Origin: Stenotrophomonas ginsengisoli
GTDB taxonomy: Bacteria; Pseudomonadota; Gammaproteobacteria; Xanthomonadales; Xanthomonadaceae
NCBI RefSeq assembly: GCF_001431485.1
Contig: NZ_LDJM01000042.1
Location: 1 to 53,571 of the forward strand
Direction: 5' to 3'
DNA: 53,571 bases
Part shown: positions 39,067 through 48,250 of the stretch, piece by piece
Layout: each line of letters begins with the position of its first letter
Numbering within the stretch: position 1 is the stretch's first letter
Translations under genes and position numbers: made by a program
Notes under the pieces: generated by a model
Told to the model about the DNA's origin: nothing
The model's database searches: none
What the model saw: the letters and a program-made list of their open reading frames with translations, nothing else

Positions 39067-39493
39067 CGGAATGCGCTCCAAACAGGGGTGACGGTAAGCG
39101 GTACAGGAGGGGGTGGCGACAGGACCCGGGTGGGCCTTGTCTGTCGGCACCGCAGACGCTGTGCCGGTACCGCAAGCGGGTCCGTGCTGCACTGCCGGGC
39201 CGGTGCCCCGCAGCGCATCAAGCGTGATCGCGATGTGTATTCCCCTCGGTGGTACATCTTTATGCTGAATGAACACTTAAGTCTTGCTCGGATGGGGTGT
39301 GATCGATGCGGAAATCAGCACAAATAAACCGGCCCGTACGTGACTTCACGGGCCTTGCTTGCGGTCAAAATTTGGTTTCATTGCCAACAATTGGGCGTCA
39401 TTGGCTGGAATATGTACGGAATTGAAATTTGCACGTCATCAAACGTGACGAAGTCAGCACATTTGCAGTTGCGCCGTGCCCGGCTCCTCGCAG

Positions 39494-39525
39494 CGCCGCA
39501 GACGGGCGCGGCCCTGTCTGCGGCG
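39494..39525. other. Strong GC-rich hairpin upstream of cyoA
   Basis: CGCCGCAGAC (39494-39503) and GTCTGCGGCG (39516-39525) pair perfectly. An inner GGGC/GCCC extends the stem to 14 pairs with one bulge and a 3-nt loop. No T-run follows. Confidence 0.55.
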
Positions 39526-39560
39526 TCCTCGCCGGTGCGCAACGTGCGCAGGGGGGCAAT

Positions 39561-39579
39561 CTGCGACAACATGTCGCAG
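39561..39579. promoter_or_regulatory. Inverted repeat CTGCGACA-ACA-TGTCGCAG, PrrA/RegA/RoxR-like site
   Basis: Perfect 8-bp arms with a 3-bp spacer. The inner halves GCGAC-N5-GTCGC match, as I recall it, the GCGNC/GNCGC consensus of PrrA/RegA/RoxR redox response regulators, which control terminal oxidase genes. It is about 187 bp upstream of cyoA and about 40 bp from a candidate -35. Confidence 0.55.
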
Positions 39580-39596
39580 CGTGAAGGCCTTCTACA

Positions 39597-39610
39597 TGGC
39601 GTTAACGCCA
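39597..39610. promoter_or_regulatory. Perfect palindrome TGGCGTTAACGCCA upstream of cyoA
   Basis: A 14-bp perfect palindrome lies directly upstream of the candidate cyo -35 (39621). Its position near -45 to -60 suits an activator or repressor. The binding protein is unknown. Confidence 0.5.
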
Positions 39611-39620
39611 CGTCAATGCC

Positions 39621-39649
39621 TTTCGTTAAAAGGCGTGGCGGCCTAAAAT
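39621..39649 (+). promoter_or_regulatory. Candidate promoter of cyoABCD
   Basis: -10 TAAAAT (39644-39649) with a weak -35 TTTCGT (39621-39626) at 17-bp spacing. The weak -35 fits a regulated promoter. The leader would be about 110 nt. Confidence 0.45.
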
Positions 39650-39765
39650 TGCAGGGCTGAATTGTGTCTGGTGTCCTGTCCGCGGCGGAACTGCTCCGAC
39701 GTGGGCCGTTCTGCGTCCGGGGACTTGGCATCTTTTCGGTACACCCTCCCCAATTGGATCTTGCG

Positions 39766-40821
39766 ATGATTCCGTTGAAAACCCTTGGGCGTTTGTTGCG
39801 CCCGGGCCTGCTTGTCGCGATGGCCGTCTTGATGACGGGCTGCGACTGGGCCTTGTTTGACCCGAAGGGCCAGGTCGCCCGGGAAGAACTCACCCTGCTG
39901 ATCACCTGTACGGTGCTGATGCTGCTGGTGGTGATCCCGGTGATCGTGATGACCCTGGTGTTTGCGTGGAAGTACCGCGCCTCCAACACCAACGCCCGTT
40001 ACGAGCCGGAGTGGTCGCACTCCACCGCCATTGAAGTGGTGGTGTGGTCGATTCCCTGCATGATCGTGACGGCCCTGGCCGTGCTGTGCTGGAAGTCCTC
40101 GCACGAGCTGGATCCGTACAAGCCGATCGAACACGAGAAGCCGGGTATCGAGATCCAGGCCGTGTCGCTGGACTGGAAGTGGCTGTTTGTCTATCCGGAA
40201 GAAAAGGTGGCCGTGGTCAACGAGCTGACCTTCCCGGTGGACACCCCGCTGAACTTCCGCATCACTGCCGACACCGTGATGAATGTGTTCTTCATCCCGC
40301 ATCTGGGGTCGATGATCTATTCGATGGCCGGCATGGAAACCAAGCTGCACCTGATCGCTGATCAGACCGGTACCTTCCCGGGCCGTTCGGCGCATTACAG
40401 CGGCTATGGCTTCAACAAGATGTACTTTGATGCCCATTCGGTCAGCGATGCCGAATACCAGCAGTGGCTGGCCAAGGTGCGTGCCGATGGCAAGACCATG
40501 GACCAGGCTGCCTTCACCGCCATCGGTGCGGAGAAGAACCACGACTGGTACCCGGTCACCTACTACAGCAACGTCGAAGACGGCCTGTTTGACTGGGTGA
40601 TCAACAAGCACATGGGTGACAACCATCACTTTGGCATGAAGGCCGACGCCCACGCTGCTGCCGGTCATGGCAGCCACGATGCCCATGCAGCCCCCGCTGT
40701 CGAGCAGGCTCCGGCCGATCAGGCACCGGTGGCTGGCCAGGACGTGGCTGATGATGCCCATGCAGGTCACACCGCTGACGAGCACGCCGCCCATGCGGGT
40801 CACGGCGTCTCGGGAGAATGA
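39766..40821 (+). CDS. cyoA: Cytochrome bo3 ubiquinol oxidase subunit II (CyoA)
   Basis: CyoA (351 residues) is the lipoprotein subunit of the proton-pumping ubiquinol oxidase. The lipobox VLMTGC has C26 as lipid-modified Cys. Two membrane helices follow ([39 protein letters not shown]). The cupredoxin domain ([50 protein letters not shown]) lacks the CuA Cys pair, so it is a quinol rather than cytochrome c oxidase. The C-terminus (about 288-351) is a long His/Ala-rich tail. The ATG at 39766 gives a proper lipoprotein signal. First gene of cyoABCD. Confidence 0.97.
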   Translation: MIPLKTLGRLLRPGLLVAMAVLMTGCDWALFDPKGQVAREELTLLITCTVLMLLVVIPVIVMTLVFAWKYRASNTNARYEPEWSHSTAIEVVVWSIPCMIVTALAVLCWKSSHELDPYKPIEHEKPGIEIQAVSLDWKWLFVYPEEKVAVVNELTFPVDTPLNFRITADTVMNVFFIPHLGSMIYSMAGMETKLHLIADQTGTFPGRSAHYSGYGFNKMYFDAHSVSDAEYQQWLAKVRADGKTMDQAAFTAIGAEKNHDWYPVTYYSNVEDGLFDWVINKHMGDNHHFGMKADAHAAAGHGSHDAHAAPAVEQAPADQAPVAGQDVADDAHAGHTADEHAAHAGHGVSGE

Positions 40822-40823
40822 CA

Positions 40824-42821
40824 ATGCTCGGAAAACTGTCCCTCAATGCGATCCCGCACGATCCGATCGTGCTGACCACCCTGGTCGGCGCCATCCTCGG
40901 CGGCATCGGTATGCTGGCCCTGCTGACCAAGTTCAAGCTCTGGGGCTATCTGTGGAAGGAGTGGTTCACTTCGGTGGACCACAAGAAGATCGGCGCGATG
41001 TACCTCATCGTCGCCTTCGTGATGCTGCTGCGTGGCTTCTCTGACGCCATCATGATGCGTGCCCAGCAGGCGCTGGCCGCTGGCGGTGCGGAAGGCTATC
41101 TGAACCCGCACCACTTCGATCAGGTCTTCACCGCACACGGTGTGATCATGATCTTCTTCGTGGCCATGCCGCTGATCACCGGTTTGATGAACCTGGTGGT
41201 CCCGCTGCAGATCGGTGCCCGCGACGTTGCCTATCCGTTCCTCAACTCGCTGAGCTTCTGGCTGTTCGTGGCCGGTGCCGGCCTGATGATGATCTCGCTG
41301 TGGATCGGTGAGTTCGCCGCTACCGGCTGGCTGGCCTTCCCGCCGTTGTCCGGCAAGGAGTACAGCCCAAGTGTGGGTATGGACTACTACATCTGGGCGC
41401 TGCAGGTCTCCGGTCTGGGTACGACCCTGTCGGGTATCAACTTCTTCATTACCATCCTGAAGATGCGTACCCCGGGCATGAAGCTGATGAAGATGCCGAT
41501 CTTCACCTGGACTGCCCTGGTCACCAACGTGCTGATCATCGCCGCCTTCCCGGTGCTGACCATCACCCTGGTCCTGCTGACCCTTGACCGTTACATGGGC
41601 ACCCACTTCTTCACCAATGACGGTGGCGGCAACGCCATGCTGTACGTCAACCTGATCTGGATCTGGGGTCACCCGGAGGTCTATATCCTGATCCTGCCGT
41701 GCTTTGGTGTGTTCTCCGAAGTGATCGCCACCTTCTCGCGCAAGACCCTGTTCGGCTACAAGGGCATGGTCTACGCAACGGCCGCCATCGGCGTGCTGTC
41801 GTTCCTGGTGTGGCTGCACCACTTCTTCACCATGGGCTCGGGTGCCAACGTCAATGCCTTCTTCGGCATCACGACGATGATCATCTCGATCCCGACCGGC
41901 GTGAAGATCTTCAACTGGCTGTTCACGATGTACCGCGGCCGCATCCAGTTCACCGCCCCGGTGCTGTGGACCATCGGCTTCATGGTCACCTTCGTCATCG
42001 GTGGCATGACCGGCGTGATGCTGTCCATCCCGGCCATTGACTTCGTGCTGCACAACTCGCTGTTCCTGATCGCCCACTTCCACAACGTCATCATCGGTGG
42101 CGTGGTGTTCGGCTGCTTCGCGGGCATCACCTACTGGTGGCCGAAGATGTTCGGCTTCAAGCTCAACGAGACCTGGGGCAAGCGCGCGTTCTGGTGCTGG
42201 TTCGTCGGCTTCTACGTGGCCTTCATGCCGCTGTACGCACTGGGCTTCATGGGTGCGACCCGCCGCATGCAGTCCTACCCGAACATGGAGTACCAGCCGT
42301 ACTTCATCGTGGCTGCCGTCGGTGCTGCGCTGATTGCCCTGGGCATCCTGTGCCAGGTCATCCAGATTGCCGTGTCCATCAAGGACCGCAAGCAGAACAT
42401 GGACCTGACCGGCGACCCGTGGGATGCCCGTACCCTGGAGTGGGAAACCGCTTCTCCGGTGCAGTTCTACAACTTCGCCACCCTGCCCAAGGGTGAGGAG
42501 CTGGACGACTTCTGGGCCCGCAAGCAGCGCGGCGAAGCCTGGGTCAAGCCGACCCAGTACGAAGACATCCACATGCCCAAGAACACCGGTACCGGTGTGG
42601 TCATCGGTGCCTTCTCGCTGGTGCTGGGCTTTGCGATGGTGTGGCACATCTGGTGGCTGGCCATCATTGGCCTGGTCGGCATGATCGGCACCTTCATTTA
42701 CCGCAGCTTTGACAAGGACGTGGACTACTGGGTCCCGGCCGCCGAAGTCGAGCGCATTGAAAATGAGCACCGCAAGCACCTGGAAGCCCAGGGCCTGGTG
42801 AAGACCGAGGTGAAGGCATGA
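40824..42821 (+). CDS. cyoB: Cytochrome bo3 ubiquinol oxidase subunit I (CyoB)
   Basis: CyoB (665 residues) carries low-spin heme b and the heme o3-CuB oxygen site. Heme and copper ligands are in [30 protein letters not shown] (the His-Tyr crosslink), WLHHFFTMG and [10 protein letters not shown]. The proton-channel entry [20 protein letters not shown] is conserved. It has about 15 helices. I chose the ATG at 40824 because GGGAG lies 7 bp upstream; an ATG at 40818 overlapping the cyoA end has no spacing for the SD. It overlaps cyoC by 4 bp. Confidence 0.98.
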   Translation: MLGKLSLNAIPHDPIVLTTLVGAILGGIGMLALLTKFKLWGYLWKEWFTSVDHKKIGAMYLIVAFVMLLRGFSDAIMMRAQQALAAGGAEGYLNPHHFDQVFTAHGVIMIFFVAMPLITGLMNLVVPLQIGARDVAYPFLNSLSFWLFVAGAGLMMISLWIGEFAATGWLAFPPLSGKEYSPSVGMDYYIWALQVSGLGTTLSGINFFITILKMRTPGMKLMKMPIFTWTALVTNVLIIAAFPVLTITLVLLTLDRYMGTHFFTNDGGGNAMLYVNLIWIWGHPEVYILILPCFGVFSEVIATFSRKTLFGYKGMVYATAAIGVLSFLVWLHHFFTMGSGANVNAFFGITTMIISIPTGVKIFNWLFTMYRGRIQFTAPVLWTIGFMVTFVIGGMTGVMLSIPAIDFVLHNSLFLIAHFHNVIIGGVVFGCFAGITYWWPKMFGFKLNETWGKRAFWCWFVGFYVAFMPLYALGFMGATRRMQSYPNMEYQPYFIVAAVGAALIALGILCQVIQIAVSIKDRKQNMDLTGDPWDARTLEWETASPVQFYNFATLPKGEELDDFWARKQRGEAWVKPTQYEDIHMPKNTGTGVVIGAFSLVLGFAMVWHIWWLAIIGLVGMIGTFIYRSFDKDVDYWVPAAEVERIENEHRKHLEAQGLVKTEVKA

Positions 42822-43444
42822 GTACTCTCGCCCACAACAACCATGGTGCCGCTGCCCACGCAGCGGGCCATGACGACCACCACCACGACGCCGGCGAGAA
42901 CACCCTGCTCGGTTTCTGGGTCTACCTGATGAGCGACGTGCTCATCTTCGCCTCCCTGTTCGCCACCTACGTGGTGCTGCAGGGTGGCACCAACGGTGGG
43001 CCGTCGGCCAAGGACCTGTTCGACCTGTCCTTCGTTGCCTGGGAAACCGCGCTGCTGCTGTTCTCCTCTCTGACCTTCGGCCTGGGCATGATTGCCATGC
43101 ACCAGTCCAAGAAGGGCCAGATGTTCTTCTGGCTGGCCATCACCTGGTTGCTGGGTGCCGGCTTCATGGCCATGGAAATCTGGGAGTTCAACCACCTGAT
43201 CCACCAGGGTTACGGTCCGGACCACAGTGCCTTCCTGTCGGCGTTCTTCGCCCTGGTCGGCACCCACGGCCTGCACGTGACCGCCGGCCTGCTGTGGCTG
43301 ACGGTGATGTTCATCCAGCTGTCCCAGGATGGCCTGACCCAGCGCAACAAGACCCGCATGATGTGCCTGAGCCTGTTCTGGCACTTCCTGGATCTGATCT
43401 GGATCGGTGTGTTCTCCGTCGTCTACCTGTCGGGAGCTATGTAA
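42818..43444 (+). CDS. cyoC: Cytochrome bo3 ubiquinol oxidase subunit III (CyoC)
   Basis: CyoC (208 residues) is the five-helix subunit III of the oxidase. The N-terminus is His-rich ([20 protein letters not shown]), followed by [57 protein letters not shown] and [18 protein letters not shown], all typical. The start overlaps the cyoB stop (ATGA), and its stop overlaps the cyoD start by one base (TAATG). Confidence 0.97.
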   Translation: MSTLAHNNHGAAAHAAGHDDHHHDAGENTLLGFWVYLMSDVLIFASLFATYVVLQGGTNGGPSAKDLFDLSFVAWETALLLFSSLTFGLGMIAMHQSKKGQMFFWLAITWLLGAGFMAMEIWEFNHLIHQGYGPDHSAFLSAFFALVGTHGLHVTAGLLWLTVMFIQLSQDGLTQRNKTRMMCLSLFWHFLDLIWIGVFSVVYLSGAM

Positions 43445-43770
43445 TGTCCGCACATGACAATCACGGCGACGCCAGCCACGGCAGCGTCAAGTCCTACCTG
43501 ATCGGCTTCGTGCTGGCAGCAGTGCTGACCATCATTCCGTTCTGGGCAGTGATGAGCGGTGGCATGTCGCCGCTGGCCACTGGCCTGACGGTGGTGATCA
43601 CCGCGGTGCTGCAGGTGCTGGTCCACCTGGTGTTCTTCCTGCACCTGGATGGGTCGAAGGGGCAGCGCATGAACGTTGCCGCTGGCCTGTTCACCCTGCT
43701 GGTGATCGCCATCATCGTGGTCGGCACCCTGTGGGTGATGTGGAACATGAACTACTTCATGATGCACTGA
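43444..43770 (+). CDS. cyoD: Cytochrome bo3 ubiquinol oxidase subunit IV (CyoD)
   Basis: CyoD (108 residues) is the small three-helix subunit needed for oxidase assembly and CuB insertion. The start [20 protein letters not shown] is close to the E. coli protein. Helices are GFVLAAVLTIIPFWAVMSG, TGLTVVITAVLQVLVHLVFF and LFTLLVIAIIVVGTLWVMW. It is the last gene of the operon. cyoE (heme O synthase) does not follow; a terminator does. Confidence 0.97.
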   Translation: MSAHDNHGDASHGSVKSYLIGFVLAAVLTIIPFWAVMSGGMSPLATGLTVVITAVLQVLVHLVFFLHLDGSKGQRMNVAAGLFTLLVIAIIVVGTLWVMWNMNYFMMH

Positions 43771-43792
43771 GCCTTCAGCATCGGCTGATACG

Positions 43793-43826
43793 CAAAGGGC
43801 CACCGCAAGGTGGCCCTTTGTTTTTG
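43793..43826 (+). terminator. Rho-independent terminator of cyoABCD
   Basis: A 12-bp perfect stem (CAAAGGGCCACC / GGTGGCCCTTTG), a GCAA tetraloop and a TTTTT tail. It starts 22 bp after cyoD. Confidence 0.95.
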
Positions 43827-43871
43827 TCCGCCTTGCAGCGATGCTTGCTGCTTTGCCGGGGAGGGCAGGAC

Positions 43872-44555
43872 ATGAGTGCAGGCGGACGTGCAGGGGTACT
43901 GGCGGTACTGGCGGCAGGTGCCATCATCGGGGCGCTGGGGCAGGGGCCATGGTGGTGGCTGCACTGGCTGTGCAAGCCATTGGCAACGCTGTGGTTGATT
44001 GCCTGGGTCGCCGGCATGACCGTACCGGTGATGCGCCAGGGATACCGGCGCTGGGTGCTGGCCGGCCTGTGCCTGTCATTGCTCGGTGATGTGTTGCTGA
44101 TGCTGCCGCAGGGCTTGTTCGTGCCCGGCCTGGTGGCCTTCCTGCTGGCCCACCTGTGCTACATCGCCGCCTTCGCCGGTGATGCACGCGCCGGTGCGTT
44201 GCCGGCTGGAATCGGGCTGGCCACGCTGATCGGCGCCGGCAACCTGCTGGCCCTGTGGCAACACCTGCCGGCAGCGATGCAGGTTCCGGTCAGTGCCTAT
44301 GTGCTGGTGATTGCGGCGATGGCGGCGCTGGCCCTGGCTGGCGCGATGCGGCGTATGGCCAGTCTGGCCAACCGTCTGGCTGCAGGCGGCGCGCTGTTGT
44401 TTGTGGCCAGTGACAGCTGGCTGGCCTGGGACCGTTTTGCCGGCCCGCTGCCGCTGGCCATTGTTGGCGTGCTGCTGACCTACTGGGCCGCGCAGTACTT
44501 GATTGCCGCCTCGGTGCAGGCCGGTTCCTGCAGTGATGCTGCCGGGCCGCAATAA
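43872..44555 (+). CDS. Lysoplasmalogenase/YhhN-family membrane protein
   Basis: A 227-residue membrane protein with about eight helices. LHWLCKPLATLWLIAWV (K-P-L in helix 2), LAGLCLSLLGDVLLMLP (S-x-x-GD) and FLLAHLCYIAAFAG (A-H-x-x-Y) are the YhhN/TMEM86 signatures, and LFVASDSWLAWDRFAG carries the conserved SD. Family members hydrolyse the vinyl-ether bond of lysoplasmalogens; the bacterial substrate here is uncertain. The ATG at 43872 follows GGAGGG. Its 3' end overlaps the convergent GGDEF-EAL gene by 76 bp. Confidence 0.85.
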   Translation: MSAGGRAGVLAVLAAGAIIGALGQGPWWWLHWLCKPLATLWLIAWVAGMTVPVMRQGYRRWVLAGLCLSLLGDVLLMLPQGLFVPGLVAFLLAHLCYIAAFAGDARAGALPAGIGLATLIGAGNLLALWQHLPAAMQVPVSAYVLVIAAMAALALAGAMRRMASLANRLAAGGALLFVASDSWLAWDRFAGPLPLAIVGVLLTYWAAQYLIAASVQAGSCSDAAGPQ

Positions 44556-46603
44556 GCCTTGTTGAAACTGGCCGCATCCAGGGGGCGGTCGAAGTGGTAG
44601 CCCTGCAGCTGGTCGCAGCCCATCGCGTCCAGCCAGCCCTGCTGGGCCGCCGTTTCCACGCCCTCGGCCACGATGCGCATCTGCAGGGTGCGGCCCAGGG
44701 CAATGATCGAGGCGACGATGGCCGCATCCTCGCTGCCGGCATGCAGGTCGCGCACGAAGGCGCGGTCGATCTTCAGCTCGGTGGCCGGCAGCCGCTTCAG
44801 GTAAAGCAGGCTGGAATAGCCGGTGCCGAAGTCGTCAATGGCGATATGCACGCCCATCGCACTGAGTTCGCCCAGGATCTTCAGGCTGGCTTCGACATCG
44901 CGCATGGCGGTGCTTTCCGTCACCTCCAGAGTCAGACGGTCGGCCGGGATGTGGTGGCGCTGCAGGGCGCTGGCAACGCTGTGCACCAGCCCCGGCGCAT
45001 TGAACTGCACCGCTGACAGGTTCACCGCCATCGACCATTGCCGGTGCCCGGCCTGGTGCCATTGATGCAGCTGGGCGCAGGCCTGGTCCAGCACCCAGTC
45101 GCCGATCGGCACGATCAGGCCGCTGCGTTCGGCCAGCGGGATGAAGCTGTCGGGCATCAGCAGGCCCAGCAGCGGGTGCTGCCAGCGCAGCAGCGCCTCG
45201 GCACCGATCACCGGTTTGCCGGCCGCCATCAGTTTGGGCTGGTAATGCAGGACCAGCTCGTCACGCTGCAGCACCCCGCGCAGGTCCTGGAGCAGGCGCA
45301 GCTGGCGGTCGGCGGCGGCCTGCATGGCGCTGGTGAAAAAGGTATGGCCGCCCTGCAGGCGATGCTGGCGGCCGTGCTCCATGGCGGTGTTGGCATGGCT
45401 GATCAGGGCACGCTCGTCCTGGCCGTCCTGTGGGTACAGGGCGATGCCGATGCTGGCCTGCACGCTGACCGGGCCTTGCTCGCGTTGCGCCGGTGCGGTG
45501 ATGGCTGCCAGCAGCCGCCCGGCCAGCAGGGCCGCCTCACCCGGGCCGTTGACGGCCGAGACCACCACGAATTCGTCGCCGCCGAGCCGGGCCAGGGTGT
45601 CATCGGCACGCAGGGTTGCGCTCATGCGCCGGGTCAGCTCCAGCAGCACCTGGTCACCACAGGCATGGCCGTGCAGCTCGTTGATCAGGCGGAAGTCATC
45701 CAGATTGACCAGCTGCACCGCAATCAGTTGGCGTTGGCGGGCGGCCTTGGCAATGGCCTGGCCGATGCGGTCGGTCAGCAGGGAGCGGTTGGGCAGGCCG
45801 GTCAGTGGATCATGCAGGCTGGCCTGTTGCAGGCGATGGCGGGCGCTGGCCAGGCGTGCATCCAGTATTTCGGTGCGCAGTTGCATCTGGCGGTCAAACA
45901 GCACGGCCAGCAGGGCGGTGGCCATCACCGAGGCAGTGGTGGCGATGATCATCGCCGCCAGGGTGCGGTTGTCCATGCCGCTGCCGGCCGCCAGGCACAG
46001 GCTGTCCGGGGCAAATTGTGCTGCGGCCATGCCGCTGTAATGCATGCCGATGATGGCGCAGCCCATCAGCAGGGCGGCCAGCATCCGCCAGTGCAGGCCA
46101 TGTGCCTGCTGCCGGTGCAGGTGGTGGGTCAGCCACAACGCGGCCGTGGCCGCGCCCATCGCGATCAGCAGCGAGGCGACCAACCACAGCGGGTCATAGC
46201 TGATGCCCGGTTGCATGCGCATCGCCGCCATGCCCAGGTAATGCATGGCGGCAATCCCGCTGCCCATCACCAGCCCGCCCAGCAACAGCACTGGCCAGCT
46301 CAGGTGGGGACGGGCACTGAGCCACAGCGCAAAACCGGAGGCGGCCAGTGCGGCCAGCAGCGACAGGACGGTCAGGCCGATGTCATGGCCGGTGGCAATG
46401 GGCAGGTGCAGGGCGAGCATGCCGATGAAGTGCATCGACCAGATGCCCAGGCCCATGGCCAGGGTGCCGCCGGCCAGCCACCAGCGCGCATCGCGCCGGT
46501 TGGCCGTGGCCAGGCGGCTGGCCATGTTCAGCGCGGTATAGGACGCGGCAATGGCCACCAGCAACGAGATCGCAACGAACAAGGGGTTGTAGGTGCCGGT
46601 CAT
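44480..46603 (-). CDS. MHYT-GGDEF-EAL c-di-GMP signalling protein
   Basis: A 707-residue membrane sensor. Residues 1-240 form an MHYT domain of seven helices with three repeats (SMHFIGM at 57, AMHYLGM at 120, GMHYSGM at 187) thought to bind metal and sense oxygen, CO or NO. The GGDEF domain (about 260-425) has an intact GGDEF at 341-345 and an I-site RADD at 332-335. The EAL domain (about 445-690) has EALLRW at 469, NLSAVQF, LEVTEST, IDDFGTGYSSL, LKIDRAFVRDL and EGVET. Both enzyme centres look complete, so it may make or break c-di-GMP. The start has no clear SD. It is divergent from radA. Confidence 0.93.
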   Translation of the reverse strand: MTGTYNPLFVAISLLVAIAASYTALNMASRLATANRRDARWWLAGGTLAMGLGIWSMHFIGMLALHLPIATGHDIGLTVLSLLAALAASGFALWLSARPHLSWPVLLLGGLVMGSGIAAMHYLGMAAMRMQPGISYDPLWLVASLLIAMGAATAALWLTHHLHRQQAHGLHWRMLAALLMGCAIIGMHYSGMAAAQFAPDSLCLAAGSGMDNRTLAAMIIATTASVMATALLAVLFDRQMQLRTEILDARLASARHRLQQASLHDPLTGLPNRSLLTDRIGQAIAKAARQRQLIAVQLVNLDDFRLINELHGHACGDQVLLELTRRMSATLRADDTLARLGGDEFVVVSAVNGPGEAALLAGRLLAAITAPAQREQGPVSVQASIGIALYPQDGQDERALISHANTAMEHGRQHRLQGGHTFFTSAMQAAADRQLRLLQDLRGVLQRDELVLHYQPKLMAAGKPVIGAEALLRWQHPLLGLLMPDSFIPLAERSGLIVPIGDWVLDQACAQLHQWHQAGHRQWSMAVNLSAVQFNAPGLVHSVASALQRHHIPADRLTLEVTESTAMRDVEASLKILGELSAMGVHIAIDDFGTGYSSLLYLKRLPATELKIDRAFVRDLHAGSEDAAIVASIIALGRTLQMRIVAEGVETAAQQGWLDAMGCDQLQGYHFDRPLDAASFNKAYCGPAASLQEPACTEAAIKYCAAQ

Positions 46604-46731
46604 GGAATCGTGCTGTACCGCGTGGGTGACGATGCTGTATCGACCTATTTCACGCCGTCTTGAGCTGATCTCAGGTGTTGCGATTGCGCTGGGGTATGGT
46701 GGCGGCTGCGCAATACGGTGAACCGGGAACG

Positions 46732-48114
46732 ATGGCCAAGAGCCGAGTGGCTTACGTCTGCAATGAATGCGGCGCTGAATACACCAAGTGGCAGGGGCAG
46801 TGTGGCGAGTGCCAGGCCTGGAACAGCGTGGCCCAGATCGTGCTGGAAAGCGCGGCGGCGGCCGGCAAGCCCAGCCCGTCACGGCGGGCCAGCTGGGCCG
46901 GCAAGGTGGATCCGCCCAAGGTCACCGCGCTGAAGGATGTCACCCATACCGAGCAGGCCCGTCTGTCCACCGGCATCGGCGAGCTGGACCGGGTGCTGGG
47001 CGGCGGCCTGGTCGACGGCGCGGTGGTGCTGGTCGGTGGTGATCCGGGTATCGGCAAGTCGACCCTGCTGCTGCAGGCCATGGCCCGCCTGGCCGCGACC
47101 CAGTCGGTGCTCTATGTCACCGGTGAGGAATCGCTGGCCCAGGTGGCCGGGCGTGCCCAGCGTCTGGACCTGCCGCTGGACGGCCTCAATGCGCTGGCCG
47201 AAACCGGGGTGGAACTGATCATCGGCCATGCCATGCGCGAGCAGCCGCGGGTGATCGTGGCCGACTCGGTACAGACCCTGTGGACCGAGACCCTGACCGC
47301 CGCGCCCGGCTCGGTGTCCCAGGTACGTGAGGCGGCTGCCCGGCTGGTGCGGTATGCCAAGGAAACCGGCACTGCGGTGTTTCTGGTCGGCCATGTGACC
47401 AAGGAGGGCGGCATTGCCGGTCCGCGCGTGCTCGAGCACATGGTCGATGCGGTGCTGTACTTCGAGGGCGAGAGCGGCAGCCGTTTCCGTGTCCTGCGCG
47501 CGTTCAAGAACCGCTTCGGCGCGGTCAACGAACTGGGCGTGTTCGCCATGGGCGAGAAGGGCCTGAAGGAAGTCTCCAACCCCTCGGCGATCTTCCTGTC
47601 CGGTTCCGGGCATGAGCCCGGTTCCTGCGTGATGGTCACCCGCGAGGGCACCCGCCCGTTGCTGGTGGAGGTGCAGGCGCTGGTTGATGCCTCGCCACTG
47701 TCCAACCCGCGCCGGGTGGCGGTGGGTCTGGAGGGCAACCGCCTGGCCATGTTGCTGGCGGTGCTGCACCGTCATGGCGGGGTGCTGGTTGGCGACCAGG
47801 ACGTGTTCGTCAATGTGGTCGGCGGTATCCGTGTGCAGGAAACCGCGGTCGACCTGCCGGTGCTGCTGGCGGTGCTGTCCTCGCTGCGCGACCGTCCGCT
47901 GCAGGAAAAGACCATCGCCTTCGGCGAGGTCGGCCTGAGCGGGGAGATCCGCCCGGTACCCAATGGCGAGGACCGCCTGAAGGAAGCGGCCACCCATGGT
48001 TTCAAGCGCGCCATCGTGCCCAAGGCCAATGCGCCCAAGGCCGGCAGCATCAAGGGCCTGGAGATCATCGCGGTGGAGCGGCTGTCGCAGGCGATCGAGG
48101 CGGCCTGCGGCTGA
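46732..48114 (+). CDS. radA: DNA repair protein RadA
   Basis: RadA (460 residues) helps process recombination intermediates and promotes branch migration. The N-terminal zinc finger is CNECG with QCGECQAW. The RecA-like ATPase core has Walker A GGDPGIGKSTLLLQ and the RadA-specific motif AFKNRFGAVNELG. The C-terminal Lon-like domain includes LAVLSSLRDRPL and FGEVGLSGEIRPV. The start at ATG 46732 gives the conserved MAKSRVAYVCNECG; the short SD spacing (GGGAA) is odd. It is divergent from the MHYT gene. Confidence 0.97.
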   Translation: MAKSRVAYVCNECGAEYTKWQGQCGECQAWNSVAQIVLESAAAAGKPSPSRRASWAGKVDPPKVTALKDVTHTEQARLSTGIGELDRVLGGGLVDGAVVLVGGDPGIGKSTLLLQAMARLAATQSVLYVTGEESLAQVAGRAQRLDLPLDGLNALAETGVELIIGHAMREQPRVIVADSVQTLWTETLTAAPGSVSQVREAAARLVRYAKETGTAVFLVGHVTKEGGIAGPRVLEHMVDAVLYFEGESGSRFRVLRAFKNRFGAVNELGVFAMGEKGLKEVSNPSAIFLSGSGHEPGSCVMVTREGTRPLLVEVQALVDASPLSNPRRVAVGLEGNRLAMLLAVLHRHGGVLVGDQDVFVNVVGGIRVQETAVDLPVLLAVLSSLRDRPLQEKTIAFGEVGLSGEIRPVPNGEDRLKEAATHGFKRAIVPKANAPKAGSIKGLEIIAVERLSQAIEAACG

Positions 48115-48250
48115 GCCGGGCGTGGCGCTCACGCTGGCCCGGCTGGCAGCAGCGGCTGTCCGGGATTGTGTGGAATGTGCGCAAGGGCACGGTGCCGGTC
48201 CTGCCGATGGCCTATTGATGGCAGTCCGTTACGCAGACAAGGAGATGTTG

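Larger units (their letters stand above)
39067..39765. other. 699-bp intergenic region between receptor and cyo operon
   Basis: No gene is supported here; the short open frames lack family features and ribosome-binding sites. The part near 39240-39470 is more AT-rich than the surrounding genes. It carries CGTCA-N7-TGACG (39434-39450), a GC hairpin (39494-39525), CTGCGACA-N3-TGTCGCAG (39561-39579) and the palindrome TGGCGTTAACGCCA (39597-39610). These probably belong to cyo control; receptor promoters were not resolved. Confidence 0.75.

Noticed and set aside
39340..39660. A 106-codon open frame in the receptor-cyo gap.
   Set aside because: No ribosome-binding site or family resemblance, and it runs through three inverted repeats that look regulatory.
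40800..42779. A 659-codon open frame on the minus strand opposite cyoB.
   Set aside because: Antisense shadow; translation is Asp/His/Gly-rich repeats of codon bias, not a protein family.
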